Assembly (NCBI GenBank): GCA_026197015.1
Contig: JAPHRB010000044.1
Location: forward strand, 1 to 12,543
DNA: 12,543 bases
Direction of reading: 5' to 3'
DNA from: Gammaproteobacteria bacterium
GTDB lineage: Bacteria > Pseudomonadota > Gammaproteobacteria > SZUA-229
Shown: positions 6,801-12,543 of the stretch, piece by piece
Numbering within the stretch: position 1 is the stretch's first letter
Layout of the letters: each line of letters opens with the position of its first letter
Translations under genes and position numbers: made by a program
Notes under the pieces: generated by a model
Seen by the model: the letters and a program-made list of their open reading frames with translations, nothing else
The model's database searches: none
Told to the model about the DNA's origin: nothing

Positions 6801-8027
6801 GTGAGGAAAGGATTTTTATCTGAATATTTCGAAGGAGTCGTAGCTAAACGACTAAGCGGAGTAGAATCAAATCCAGATCAATCTCATCAGCATGAGTTTA
6901 ATGGTGTTAAACCATTAAAAAAATTACTAGGTGAAGAAAGATTAACTGATTGCCCAACAAGGTTTGTATGGTTGGGTGAGGAAAATGAAGGTGTTTCTGA
7001 AGACTCTTCTGTTACCTGGTATGACTCTCGTGAAAATCACCCAACCAGATCGGAATTTCGTCTTTACTTTAAAAGTAACCCTGTAATGAAGTTGGCAAGA
7101 ACGGGTGATCTTTTGATTGTGGCTAGAAGACCATCTGGAGAAATTATGATTATCATTGTTTCTGCTGATAGTACTGTGGAAAATCAGTTATTGTGGCTGT
7201 TTGGCGTGCCTTTTCAAATTGATACAGATTTCGAATATAGGGACTTTGATGACGATGAAGATACAGAGGTTGATTTTGCTTCAAGATTTATCCTGGATGA
7301 GTTAGGCATAGAAATTGAAGAACCTGAAGCGGACAGGCTGGATGCTTTGCTTGAAAGATTCAATGGCGTCTTCCCAAAGACAGCCATATTTTCAGATTTT
7401 GTTCGCGGAACATTACCTGATGTTAGCCCTTTAGATGGGCCAGATATTGCATTATTGAGCTGGATGGAACAGGAGGAAAAATTATTTCGTCGTCTTGAAA
7501 GACATATTGTGTCTGAAAGGCTTATCTCTGGTTTTACGAGTGATGATGGCGCTGATGTAGATGGTTTCATCAAGTTTTCTCTTAGCGTCCAGAACAGGCG
7601 GAAGTCAAGAGCAGGCTATGCTTTTGAAAGTCACCTTGAAGAAGTATTTAAAACATGTGGTGTCACCTATGACAGTCAGGCTGTTACGGAGAATAAATCT
7701 AAGCCTGATTTCCTTTTTCCTGGTGCGATTGAATATCATAATACCGATTTCCCAAATTCAAAGTTAACAATGTTGGGTGTTAAATCTACATGTAAAGACA
7801 GGTGGCGGCAGGTTTTGTCTGAAGCTGCCCGGATACCTGAAAAGCATTTGATAACACTAGAACCTGGAATAAGTGAAAATCAGACGAAAGAAATGGAAGC
7901 CCATAAGCTGCAGTTGATATTACCTCGTGGTCTACATGGAACTTATCGTGAGAATCAACAAAAATGGTTGTTAGATCTGGAGAGCTTTATTGCTCTTGTA
8001 AAAGAAAGAGAGGCTATATCGTATTAA
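6801..8027 (+). CDS. ecoRIIR-like: EcoRII-like type IIE restriction endonuclease, predicted to cut CCWGG
   Basis: A 408-residue protein, against about 404 for R.EcoRII, with both parts present. The N-terminal effector-binding domain (1 to about 190) keeps KRLSG near residue 17, WYDSR (73-77) and TRSEFR (82-87), which correspond to segments of EcoRII. The C-terminal catalytic domain begins at NRRKSRAG (265-272) and contains KPDFLFP (301-307), EYH (311-313), GVKSTCKDRWRQ (326-337) and EAARIPEKHL (341-350). The active-site residues Asp303, Tyr312, Lys328, Arg334 and Glu341 keep exactly the spacing of the EcoRII set as I remember it. EcoRII cuts before the first C of CCWGG and needs a second site as activator; the same is predicted here. 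The start is GTG at 6801 with AGGAG at 6790-6794. The matching methyltransferase follows 100 bases later on the same strand, whereas EcoRII itself has its two genes arranged otherwise. The acidic stretch at about 142-180 is longer than I recall in EcoRII. Confidence 0.92.
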   Translation: MRKGFLSEYFEGVVAKRLSGVESNPDQSHQHEFNGVKPLKKLLGEERLTDCPTRFVWLGEENEGVSEDSSVTWYDSRENHPTRSEFRLYFKSNPVMKLARTGDLLIVARRPSGEIMIIIVSADSTVENQLLWLFGVPFQIDTDFEYRDFDDDEDTEVDFASRFILDELGIEIEEPEADRLDALLERFNGVFPKTAIFSDFVRGTLPDVSPLDGPDIALLSWMEQEEKLFRRLERHIVSERLISGFTSDDGADVDGFIKFSLSVQNRRKSRAGYAFESHLEEVFKTCGVTYDSQAVTENKSKPDFLFPGAIEYHNTDFPNSKLTMLGVKSTCKDRWRQVLSEAARIPEKHLITLEPGISENQTKEMEAHKLQLILPRGLHGTYRENQQKWLLDLESFIALVKEREAISY

Positions 8028-8127
8028 GCTGATTAAATTTCTGCCTGGTAGAGAGATATTCTCTTGCAAAAGGGACAAAAAAGGGAAATAATTACCCAAA
8101 ATATTCCCGGATAAAAGCAGAATAAAT
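8028..8127 (+). promoter_or_regulatory. R-M spacer with inverted repeats, candidate methyltransferase operator
   Basis: The 100 bases between the restriction and methyltransferase genes hold two small inverted repeats: AGAGA / TCTCT around TAT (8052-8064), and GGGAA (8083-8087) with TTCCC (8104-8108). The methyltransferase has an N-terminal helix-turn-helix, and in the related M.SsoII and M.EcoRII that region represses transcription at a symmetrical site near the gene. One of these repeats could be such an operator. The repeats are short, the ribosome site for the ATG at 8128 is weak, and I see no clear promoter hexamers. Confidence 0.3.
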
Positions 8128-9390
8128 ATGGATTCCAGGGTAAAACCTCGTGATTTATTAGCGTTAGCGTTAGATAGGTACTCACCGGCTGATATAGCTA
8201 AAAAGCTCAAAGTCACACCTAAAACCGTTAGAAACTGGGAGGTTAAGGAAGATGGGCCCCCAGAATATCGTATACCACAGCTTCAGCGTATGCTGTTTGG
8301 TAATGAGGCACCTCGAACTGGCGACTTTACCTTTATTGACCTTTTTGCTGGTATCGGTGGAGTACGCATGGGTTTTGAGAAGAATGGTGGCCAGTGTGTT
8401 TTTACTAGTGAATGGGATAAATATGCAGTTAAGACCTATTGCGAAAACTTTGGTACTGACCATCCTGTAGAAGGGGATATTACCAAGGTGCATGTAGATG
8501 ATATACCATCTCACGATGTACTCCTGGCTGGCTTTCCCTGTCAGCCATTTTCCATTGCTGGTGTTTCTAAAAAGAATTCTTTAGGAAGGCTTCATGGGTT
8601 TGAAGATAAAACCCAGGGCACTCTGTTTTTTGACGTGGCTCGTATTATTAAGGAGAAAAGACCTAAGGCTATTCTTCTTGAAAATGTTAAGAACCTTATG
8701 AGTCATGATAAAGGTCAGACGTTTAAGGTAATCCAGGAAACACTCAGAGATGAACTCGGTTATGTGATTTTTCCAATGGTTGTAGATGCAAAGGGTTTTG
8801 TACCACAGCATCGAGAGCGTATTTACATTGTTGGCTTTAGTGAAGAAACTGATTTCTCATGGGATGCATTTAAGAAAAGAAAGCCAGATGCAAAATGCAT
8901 GGCTGATATTCTTCACCCACAGGATGGAACAGAAGAATTCACTGAAGAGCTGTATAAAGACTTTATCAAAGGTTCGCAAGGTAAAGTAAACGATAAATAT
9001 ATTCTTAGTGATAAGCTGTGGATGTATCTTTATAACTATGCAGCGAAGCATAAGGCAAAAGGTAACGGTTTTGGCTATGGAATGGTCACAAAAAAAAGTA
9101 CATCTAGAACTTTATCTGCAAGATATTATAAAGATGGTTCTGAAATTCTTGTTAATCGTGGGAAGGGGAATCCAAGAAGGTTAACACCCAGGGAATGTGC
9201 GCGTTTAATGGGTTACCCTGATACGTTCAAAATTCCAGTGTCTGATACACAGTCATACAAACAGTTTGGTAATTCAGTTGTAATGCCTGTTATAAATGAA
9301 ATAGCGCGCATAATGAAACCTCATATTATGACGCTTATTGATGAAGAAGAAACAAATGTACACCAATACCCATTAAAGATGGTTAAGTAA
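8128..9390 (+). CDS. dcm: Dcm/M.EcoRII-like DNA (cytosine-5) methyltransferase with N-terminal HTH
   Basis: A 420-residue enzyme that transfers a methyl group from S-adenosylmethionine to carbon 5 of cytosine. The motifs run in order: FAGIGG (73-78), GFPCQPFS with catalytic Cys138 (135-142), ENVKNL (185-190), QHRERIYIVG (227-236), RRLTPRECARLMGYP (350-364) and FGNSV (380-384). The target-recognition region (about 306-345), with KGNGFGYGMV and TLSARYYKDG, is nearly that of E. coli Dcm and M.EcoRII as I recall them, which predicts the inner C of CCWGG. Residues 19-37 (PADIAKKLKVTPKTVRNWE) form a helix-turn-helix, the part that gives autoregulation in the M.SsoII/M.EcoRII group. The vsr gene starts 2 bases after its stop, as in the E. 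coli dcm-vsr pair. It protects host DNA from the endonuclease encoded just before it. The ribosome site is weak. Confidence 0.96.
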   Translation: MDSRVKPRDLLALALDRYSPADIAKKLKVTPKTVRNWEVKEDGPPEYRIPQLQRMLFGNEAPRTGDFTFIDLFAGIGGVRMGFEKNGGQCVFTSEWDKYAVKTYCENFGTDHPVEGDITKVHVDDIPSHDVLLAGFPCQPFSIAGVSKKNSLGRLHGFEDKTQGTLFFDVARIIKEKRPKAILLENVKNLMSHDKGQTFKVIQETLRDELGYVIFPMVVDAKGFVPQHRERIYIVGFSEETDFSWDAFKKRKPDAKCMADILHPQDGTEEFTEELYKDFIKGSQGKVNDKYILSDKLWMYLYNYAAKHKAKGNGFGYGMVTKKSTSRTLSARYYKDGSEILVNRGKGNPRRLTPRECARLMGYPDTFKIPVSDTQSYKQFGNSVVMPVINEIARIMKPHIMTLIDEEETNVHQYPLKMVK

Positions 9391-9392
9391 TA

Positions 9393-9851
9393 TTGGTTGA
9401 TGTAGTAGACAAAGCTACGCGTAGTCGGATGATGACCGGTATACGTAGCAGTAATACAAAACCAGAGATAATTGTCCGCAAAGCATTTCACAGATTGGGC
9501 TATCGCTTCAGACTTGGTTCTAAAATTGAGAAAATTAAACCTGATATCATTTTACGTAAGCATAAGGTGGCAATTTTTGTTCACGGTTGTTACTGGCATC
9601 AGCATGCAGGTTGTAAGTTAGCCTATTCAGATCGAAGCTATTCAGAAAAGTGGCTGAAGAAATTTAGTGATAATAGAGACAGGGATATAAGGGTTACAGA
9701 GAATTTACTAACACAGGGCTGGCGAGTTGTTGTTATATGGGAGTGTGTTACTCGTAATGAGAAGGTTTTCGAAGAGGTGATATTTACTATCAATAACTGG
9801 ATTGTTGAAAACAAGTTTAATTATTTTGAAACAGAATATAGAAACATATAA
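9393..9851 (+). CDS. vsr: Very short patch repair endonuclease Vsr
   Basis: A 152-residue endonuclease that nicks 5' to the T of a T:G mismatch in CTWGG, the product of 5-methylcytosine deamination at Dcm sites, and so starts repair back to C:G. Asp51 (KPDIIL), His64 (FVHG) and His69 (WHQH) fall at the numbering of the E. coli active site. The structural zinc ligands are visible as Cys66, His71, Cys74 and Cys118. The N-terminal DKATRSRMMTGIRSSNTKPE is typical of the family and fixes the start near its beginning; the only suitable initiator is TTG at 9393, because the nearby ATG at 9400 is out of frame. A TTG start with a weak ribosome site suggests low or coupled translation, which fits an enzyme that is mutagenic in excess. 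It lies 2 bases after the methyltransferase and serves the same sequence. Confidence 0.95.
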   Translation: MVDVVDKATRSRMMTGIRSSNTKPEIIVRKAFHRLGYRFRLGSKIEKIKPDIILRKHKVAIFVHGCYWHQHAGCKLAYSDRSYSEKWLKKFSDNRDRDIRVTENLLTQGWRVVVIWECVTRNEKVFEEVIFTINNWIVENKFNYFETEYRNI

Positions 9852-9884
9852 TTTATTCGAAGATCATATTTGAGTTATCGTAAT

Positions 9885-9989
9885 ATGGATGAGAAAACGA
9901 AAAATAAATATTTAAATAGTCTAGAGCGAAAGATCTTTTCAAAGAAAAATAGACAAAACGTAGAACTCACACTTGAGTGAGTAAGTAGT
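9885..9989 (+). other. In-frame 5' extension of the GIY-YIG gene, interrupted by TGA
   Basis: An ATG at 9885 opens a frame of 31 lysine-rich codons that ends in TGA at 9978-9980. The same frame continues past that codon straight into the GIY-YIG gene start at 9990. Many GIY-YIG proteins of this kind have 20-40 residues before the catalytic domain, so the stretch may be the original N-terminus cut off by a nonsense mutation. It could also be a short leader or untranslated sequence. No good ribosome site precedes the ATG. Confidence 0.35.
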
Positions 9990-10328
9990 ATGCCATGCGA
10001 ACCGGGTGTTTACATGTTTATGGATAAGGAAAAAGTGGTCTATGTTGGCGAGACTGGTTTATTGCAAGGAAGAATGAATGATGTTCGAAACACAAGAAAT
10101 CATACGCTGAGGCGCTCAATTGGAGAAAGAAAATTCTCAAAACATAGTCATTATACTAAAGCGACTTCAAGCTTGAAGTACGCTGAGGATATTGAAATAT
10201 TAGTCAATAAATATATTGAAAGCTTAATTGTTTCAATACTGCCAGTGAATCTTGGTCGTTCTGAGTTAGAAGAATATTTGGTTAGTAAGTATGATCCTGT
10301 TTACAATAAGCGAAAAAAGAGGGTGTAA
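9990..10328 (+). CDS. GIY-YIG nuclease-domain protein at the end of the R-M island
   Basis: A 112-residue protein consisting mainly of a GIY-YIG fold. The defining GVY (6-8) and YVG (18-20) tyrosines are present, followed by ETG and the catalytic-type arginine in GRM (Arg28), then the conserved-looking RNHTLRRSIG segment (36-45). The late ELEEYLVSKYDPVYN segment supplies the metal-binding glutamate and the usual closing asparagine. Such domains cut DNA using one metal ion; small stand-alone members occur in restriction islands, mobile elements and repair. It follows vsr by about 140 bases on the same strand. The catalytic motifs look complete from the ATG at 9990, but that start has no good ribosome site and the upstream in-frame region contains a TGA, so the gene may be a truncated remnant or may have lost an N-terminal segment. 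Fold: fairly sure. Active or not: unknown. Confidence 0.75.
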   Translation: MPCEPGVYMFMDKEKVVYVGETGLLQGRMNDVRNTRNHTLRRSIGERKFSKHSHYTKATSSLKYAEDIEILVNKYIESLIVSILPVNLGRSELEEYLVSKYDPVYNKRKKRV

Positions 10329-10345
10329 AACATAATTAAAAGAAT

Positions 10346-10386
10346 GCAACCAAGACACCCAATAATAAGAAGTCAATAAAAACAAA
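10346..10386. repeat. Imperfect intergenic repeat, copy 1
   Basis: About 40 bases just after the GIY-YIG gene, with the core CCCAATAATAAGAAGTC, resemble a stretch at 11319-11358 just after the DUF6164-like gene, with the core CCCATAATAAGAATTC. About three quarters of the positions agree by eye. Both follow a rightward gene stop by a few tens of bases. The repeat has no inverted structure of an integron attC site that I can see. Confidence 0.3.
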
Positions 10387-10424
10387 GCTTTAGGTTGTAT
10401 CCAGGTCTTTTGTATTTATGAGTG

Positions 10425-10478
10425 ACTTGATAAATCGTTAGTTATTATAGGTGTCTCAATAACCCATATTTATCAAGT
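10425..10478 (+). promoter_or_regulatory. Nested inverted repeat upstream of the Sel1-repeat gene, followed by a TATAAT box
   Basis: ACTTGATAAAT (10425-10435) and ATTTATCAAGT (10468-10478) are a perfect 11-base inverted repeat. Inside it GTTATT (10441-10446) and AATAAC (10458-10463) pair as a second stem. RNA or single-stranded DNA could fold into an outer stem, an internal loop of 5 and 4 bases, and an 11-base end loop. A perfect TATAAT lies right after it at 10484-10489, about 40 bases before the Sel1-repeat gene, but no good -35 hexamer is at the right distance. No T run follows, so it is not a standard terminator. It may be an operator with a promoter, or the end of the upstream transcript. 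Confidence 0.45.
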
Positions 10479-10528
10479 TGATCTATAATCATAGTTAGCC
10501 AAGTGTTACTTCAGAAAGGGGTTAAGTT

Positions 10529-10921
10529 ATGTATTTGAATCTAAATACTCAAATTAAACGAGCTTTGCAGGGTGATGCGGAACAGGAGTTTAATCTGGGG
10601 TTAAGGTATTATCTGGGTGATGAGGTTATACAGGACTTTAACTCAGCCCTGGCTCTTTTTACACAATCGGCAGATCATGGTTTCAATAAGGCTCAGTTTC
10701 ATCTGGCCCTTATGTACTTTGAAGGGCATGGTATTGAAAAGAATTATCAACTGGCATATTTCTGGTTTTCTAAAGCAGCTGATTCAGGAAATATATGGGG
10801 GCATTACTATATGGCTCTTATGCAGCGAAATAAAATGTTAACGGGGGTAACACAAAAAAGAATACCTGACTTGTGGGTTACGCGATCTATTGAGGCCTTT
10901 AAACGGTTTAATTTGTGTTAA
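10529..10921 (+). CDS. Sel1-like repeat protein
   Basis: A 130-residue all-helical protein with Sel1-like (TPR-related) repeats. One unit runs through GDAEQEFNLGLRYYLGD (15-31), the next through ALALFTQSADHGFNKAQFHLALMYFEGHGIEKN (40-72), and a last one through AYFWFSKAADSGNIWGHYYMALM (76-98). The alternating small residues, the YxxG turns and the AADxG pattern are typical. Sel1 repeats form a superhelix that binds other proteins. There is no signal peptide, so the protein is cytoplasmic; with two to three repeats it is short for the family. The ribosome site AAAGGGG (10515-10521) is strong and 7 bases from the ATG. The gene has its own upstream hairpin and TATAAT box and is separate from the defence island. 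Partner unknown. Confidence 0.85.
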   Translation: MYLNLNTQIKRALQGDAEQEFNLGLRYYLGDEVIQDFNSALALFTQSADHGFNKAQFHLALMYFEGHGIEKNYQLAYFWFSKAADSGNIWGHYYMALMQRNKMLTGVTQKRIPDLWVTRSIEAFKRFNLC

Positions 10922-10973
10922 GGGCTTTTAACATTAGTGATACACCACTACTTAACAGTTAGAGTCACACAAA

Positions 10974-11288
10974 ATGTCATATAAAATATTCGATTTAAAA
11001 GATGCTTCTATAGAAGAAGAGCGTTTTATCAAAAAACAGTTACGTATGCATCGCATTAAATTTTATGAAACACCTAAAGGTCGTCACTCAAATCCAGCTA
11101 TCTGGGTTAAAACAGCACTACAGGAGGTCAAAGCTAAAAAAGTAATTGGGAAGTGCCAAAAGAAATGGAGAGAAAATGTAAAACAGGAACAAACTCCAGG
11201 CAGCGCAATATTAAATAAAAAATCAGGGTTAATAATCTTACTTTTCGCTATAGTTCTAATATTGGCTCTATTAAGACCAATGTCATAA
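10974..11288 (+). CDS. Small tail-anchored membrane protein, DUF6164-like
   Basis: A 104-residue protein with a soluble N-terminal part and one C-terminal membrane helix at about residues 84-100 (LIILLFAIVLILALL). The opening YKIFDLKDAS and the FYETPKGRHSNPAIWV segment (30-45) resemble, from memory, DUF6164, a family of small proteins in gammaproteobacteria with an FYETPxG motif. The middle stretch (50-80) is rich in lysine and glutamine, as expected for the cytoplasmic side. It starts 52 bases after the Sel1-repeat gene on the same strand and might be transcribed with it. No strong ribosome site is visible before the ATG. Function unknown. Confidence 0.7.
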   Translation: MSYKIFDLKDASIEEERFIKKQLRMHRIKFYETPKGRHSNPAIWVKTALQEVKAKKVIGKCQKKWRENVKQEQTPGSAILNKKSGLIILLFAIVLILALLRPMS

Positions 11289-11649
11289 ACTCAAATACAA
11301 TTAAGATATACTAATAAAGCACCACTAAGTCCCATAATAAGAATTCGATAAGCAAAACCGGGGCCAGAGATCAATTAATTCTAATATTTGAGAGTATTGT
11401 GCGAAAATTACGTCAGTGCATAAGTATCTCTAATTTTAATAAATATTAGTTCTAACACCTTCTATTTTATCTGTTAATTTAATTTATTGAATTAATAGTT
11501 TCATTAGCCATCAACAATATAATAATACTGTGTTTGACTTTAAAACAGATTTATCTAAGATGCATATAAACTATGGATGTGTTGTAGCTGGTAATGGAAA
11601 TTCCATATAAATAATAATTAAATTATAAAATTTATAGGGAGAAAACCAG
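11289..11649. other. Intergenic region before the TIGR03790-like gene
   Basis: These 361 very AT-rich bases contain no convincing gene. They include the second copy of the imperfect intergenic repeat near 11319-11358. Read leftward from 11388, the same area gives a short hydrophobic tail (RILIMGLSGALLVY) that is too short to call. A small perfect inverted repeat, TGGAA-A-TTCCA, lies at 11595-11605, about 45 bases before the next start, and could be an operator. I see no well-spaced promoter hexamers. Confidence 0.4.
11319..11358. repeat. Imperfect intergenic repeat, copy 2
   Basis: The partner of the stretch at 10346-10386, with the shared core CCCATAATAAGAA. It follows the stop of the DUF6164-like gene by about 30 bases. 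The two copies enclose the Sel1-repeat and DUF6164-like genes. Whether this is a real repeat family or chance in AT-rich DNA cannot be settled from two copies. Confidence 0.3.
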
Positions 11650-12543
11650 ATGTTCCGTTTAATTCTATTGACGTGTTTGTTGTGCTTTTCTGCTGTTTCT
11701 CAAGCAGCGCGTGATGATGTGCTCATCCTGGTCAACGATAATTCAGTCGATTCACCACAAGTTGGTGCCTACTATGCACAGCAAAGGGATATAAGCCCTG
11801 ACAATATAGCCCATCTAAAAGTTCGTCCAGGATTTTTCATGTCCTGGGATCAGTTTAAAAACATGCGCGATCAAATTATTTCTTTTATGCAAAATAGAAT
11901 AAAAGCAGACAATCACGCTTTTACTCCAGTTATCTGCAATGGAAGTTCAAGCCCATATTATTGTGATGAGTCGATGCAACAATTGAGAGAAAATACGGGT
12001 TTTCGCTATATTGTTACAACTCGTGGCATTCCAACTCGAATGCGAGTTGAAGATCCAGCTTCTGAATTATCTACTCCAAATGGCCCTACTTCAGTCGATA
12101 ATTATTTGAAATACTGGTTACTTAATTATATTCCTATAGACACGGTATTAAAATTTACAGAGCGTGAAACTGACTTTGGTTTAAATGGCAGTGGCATGCG
12201 TTTAGTTGATCCTGCAATTGATAAAGAACTTATCGTTGGTCGTATTGATGGTATTAACCTGGAAAAAGCAAAGGCACTGGTTGATAGAGCTATTGCTGCT
12301 GAGCAAACAGGTATTTACGGAAATATTTATACAACGAGCGGAAGTAATAATTTTAATGGTAATAGCTGGACTTACCAGTATTCAATTTTTAATGATGCCA
12401 GTGAACGTGAGCACTGTATATGTAATGTAAATGATCCTTCATCCTTCTTTAGTCACGATAAAGACAGTATTGATGGAAGAGTGCCTAAAGATTGTCTTGT
12501 ACAAGCGGTGCCAACTTCAGATGACTCGGGAGGTGATACTGTA
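11650..12543 (+). CDS. TIGR03790-like exported protein, C-terminus beyond the window
   Basis: The first 298 codons of a protein that runs off the window. Residues 1-20 are a Sec signal peptide (hydrophobic core LILLTCLLCFSAV, cleavage likely after SQA or SQAA), so the product is exported. The mature part begins with DDVLILVNDNSVDSPQVGAYYAQ (22-44), then QRDISPDNI, later YIVTTRGIPTRMR and ELIVGRIDG...AKALVDRAI. From memory these are marks of TIGR03790, an uncharacterised family of exported proteins whose first segment keeps NxxSxDSxxVxxYYAxxR and a later GIPxR strand. Several cysteines in the mature part (CNGSSSPYYC, CICN) suggest disulphides in the periplasm or outside. AGGGAG at 11636-11641 gives a good ribosome site 8 bases from the ATG. 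Function of the family is not known to me. Confidence 0.75.
   Translation, partial: MFRLILLTCLLCFSAVSQAARDDVLILVNDNSVDSPQVGAYYAQQRDISPDNIAHLKVRPGFFMSWDQFKNMRDQIISFMQNRIKADNHAFTPVICNGSSSPYYCDESMQQLRENTGFRYIVTTRGIPTRMRVEDPASELSTPNGPTSVDNYLKYWLLNYIPIDTVLKFTERETDFGLNGSGMRLVDPAIDKELIVGRIDGINLEKAKALVDRAIAAEQTGIYGNIYTTSGSNNFNGNSWTYQYSIFNDASEREHCICNVNDPSSFFSHDKDSIDGRVPKDCLVQAVPTSDDSGGDTV

Noticed and set aside
7214..7573. Leftward open frame of 119 codons
   Set aside because: It is antisense to the EcoRII-like gene, whose homology covers this segment; the serine runs mirror Asp/Glu codons of the real gene.
8182..8514. Leftward open frame of 110 codons
   Set aside because: It is antisense to the start of the methyltransferase, where motif I and the helix-turn-helix are on the other strand.
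10425..10478. Integron attC site
   Set aside because: The arms lack the RYYYAAC/GTTRRRY ends and there is no second site of the same kind.
1..12543. CRISPR array, tRNA, rRNA or insertion sequence
   Set aside because: No regularly spaced direct repeats, no cloverleaf or ribosomal sequence, and no transposase or terminal inverted repeats were seen.

Overview
The window reads as chromosomal DNA of an AT-rich gammaproteobacterium, roughly 35-38% G+C by eye. Supporting signs are a DUF6164-like small membrane protein, a TIGR03790-type exported protein, an E. coli-like Dcm/Vsr pair and clear Shine-Dalgarno sequences before many genes. No species can be named. The far left edge (1-319) is richer in G+C, about 47%.

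Layout. Positions 1-2273 hold a leftward block of small genes: an M15-like peptidase domain protein without signal peptide, an exported protein of unknown function 8 bases behind it, two paralogous two-helix membrane proteins (one broken by a single-base frameshift in an A8 run), and an unrecognised gene cut by the window edge. Effector/immunity logic is a plausible but unproven reading. A 404-base divergent gap follows, then a rightward MazG/dCTPase-like gene with a hairpin over its ribosome site.

Positions 3130-10328 are a defence-type island, all rightward. Its first half is a tightly coupled trio (14-base and 1-base overlaps): a GHKL (MutL/Hsp90/MORC-type) ATPase, a 251-residue protein I do not recognise, and a protein I assign from memory to DUF6339. 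Its second half is an EcoRII-type restriction-modification set: a full-length EcoRII-like endonuclease (GTG start), a Dcm/M.EcoRII-like cytosine-C5 methyltransferase with N-terminal helix-turn-helix, a Vsr mismatch endonuclease (TTG start), and a GIY-YIG domain protein whose upstream in-frame region has a TGA. Catalytic residues match EcoRII at the expected spacing and the methyltransferase target-recognition region resembles that of Dcm/M.EcoRII, so CCWGG specificity is predicted. Hand counting suggests CCWGG is over-represented and its deamination-type relatives CTWGG/CCWAG under-represented here, as very-short-patch repair would produce.

Positions 10329-12543 look like ordinary chromosome: a nested hairpin with a TATAAT box, a Sel1-repeat protein, a DUF6164-like protein, a 361-base gap, and the first 298 codons of a TIGR03790-like exported protein.

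The best candidate for something poorly described is the trio ATPase / 251-residue protein / DUF6339 joined to an EcoRII-Dcm-Vsr set, with no Z1 or helicase partner visible. MutL-like GHKL ATPases in restriction-modification operons are known from comparative genomics, but the role of the two companions is, to my knowledge, undefined.
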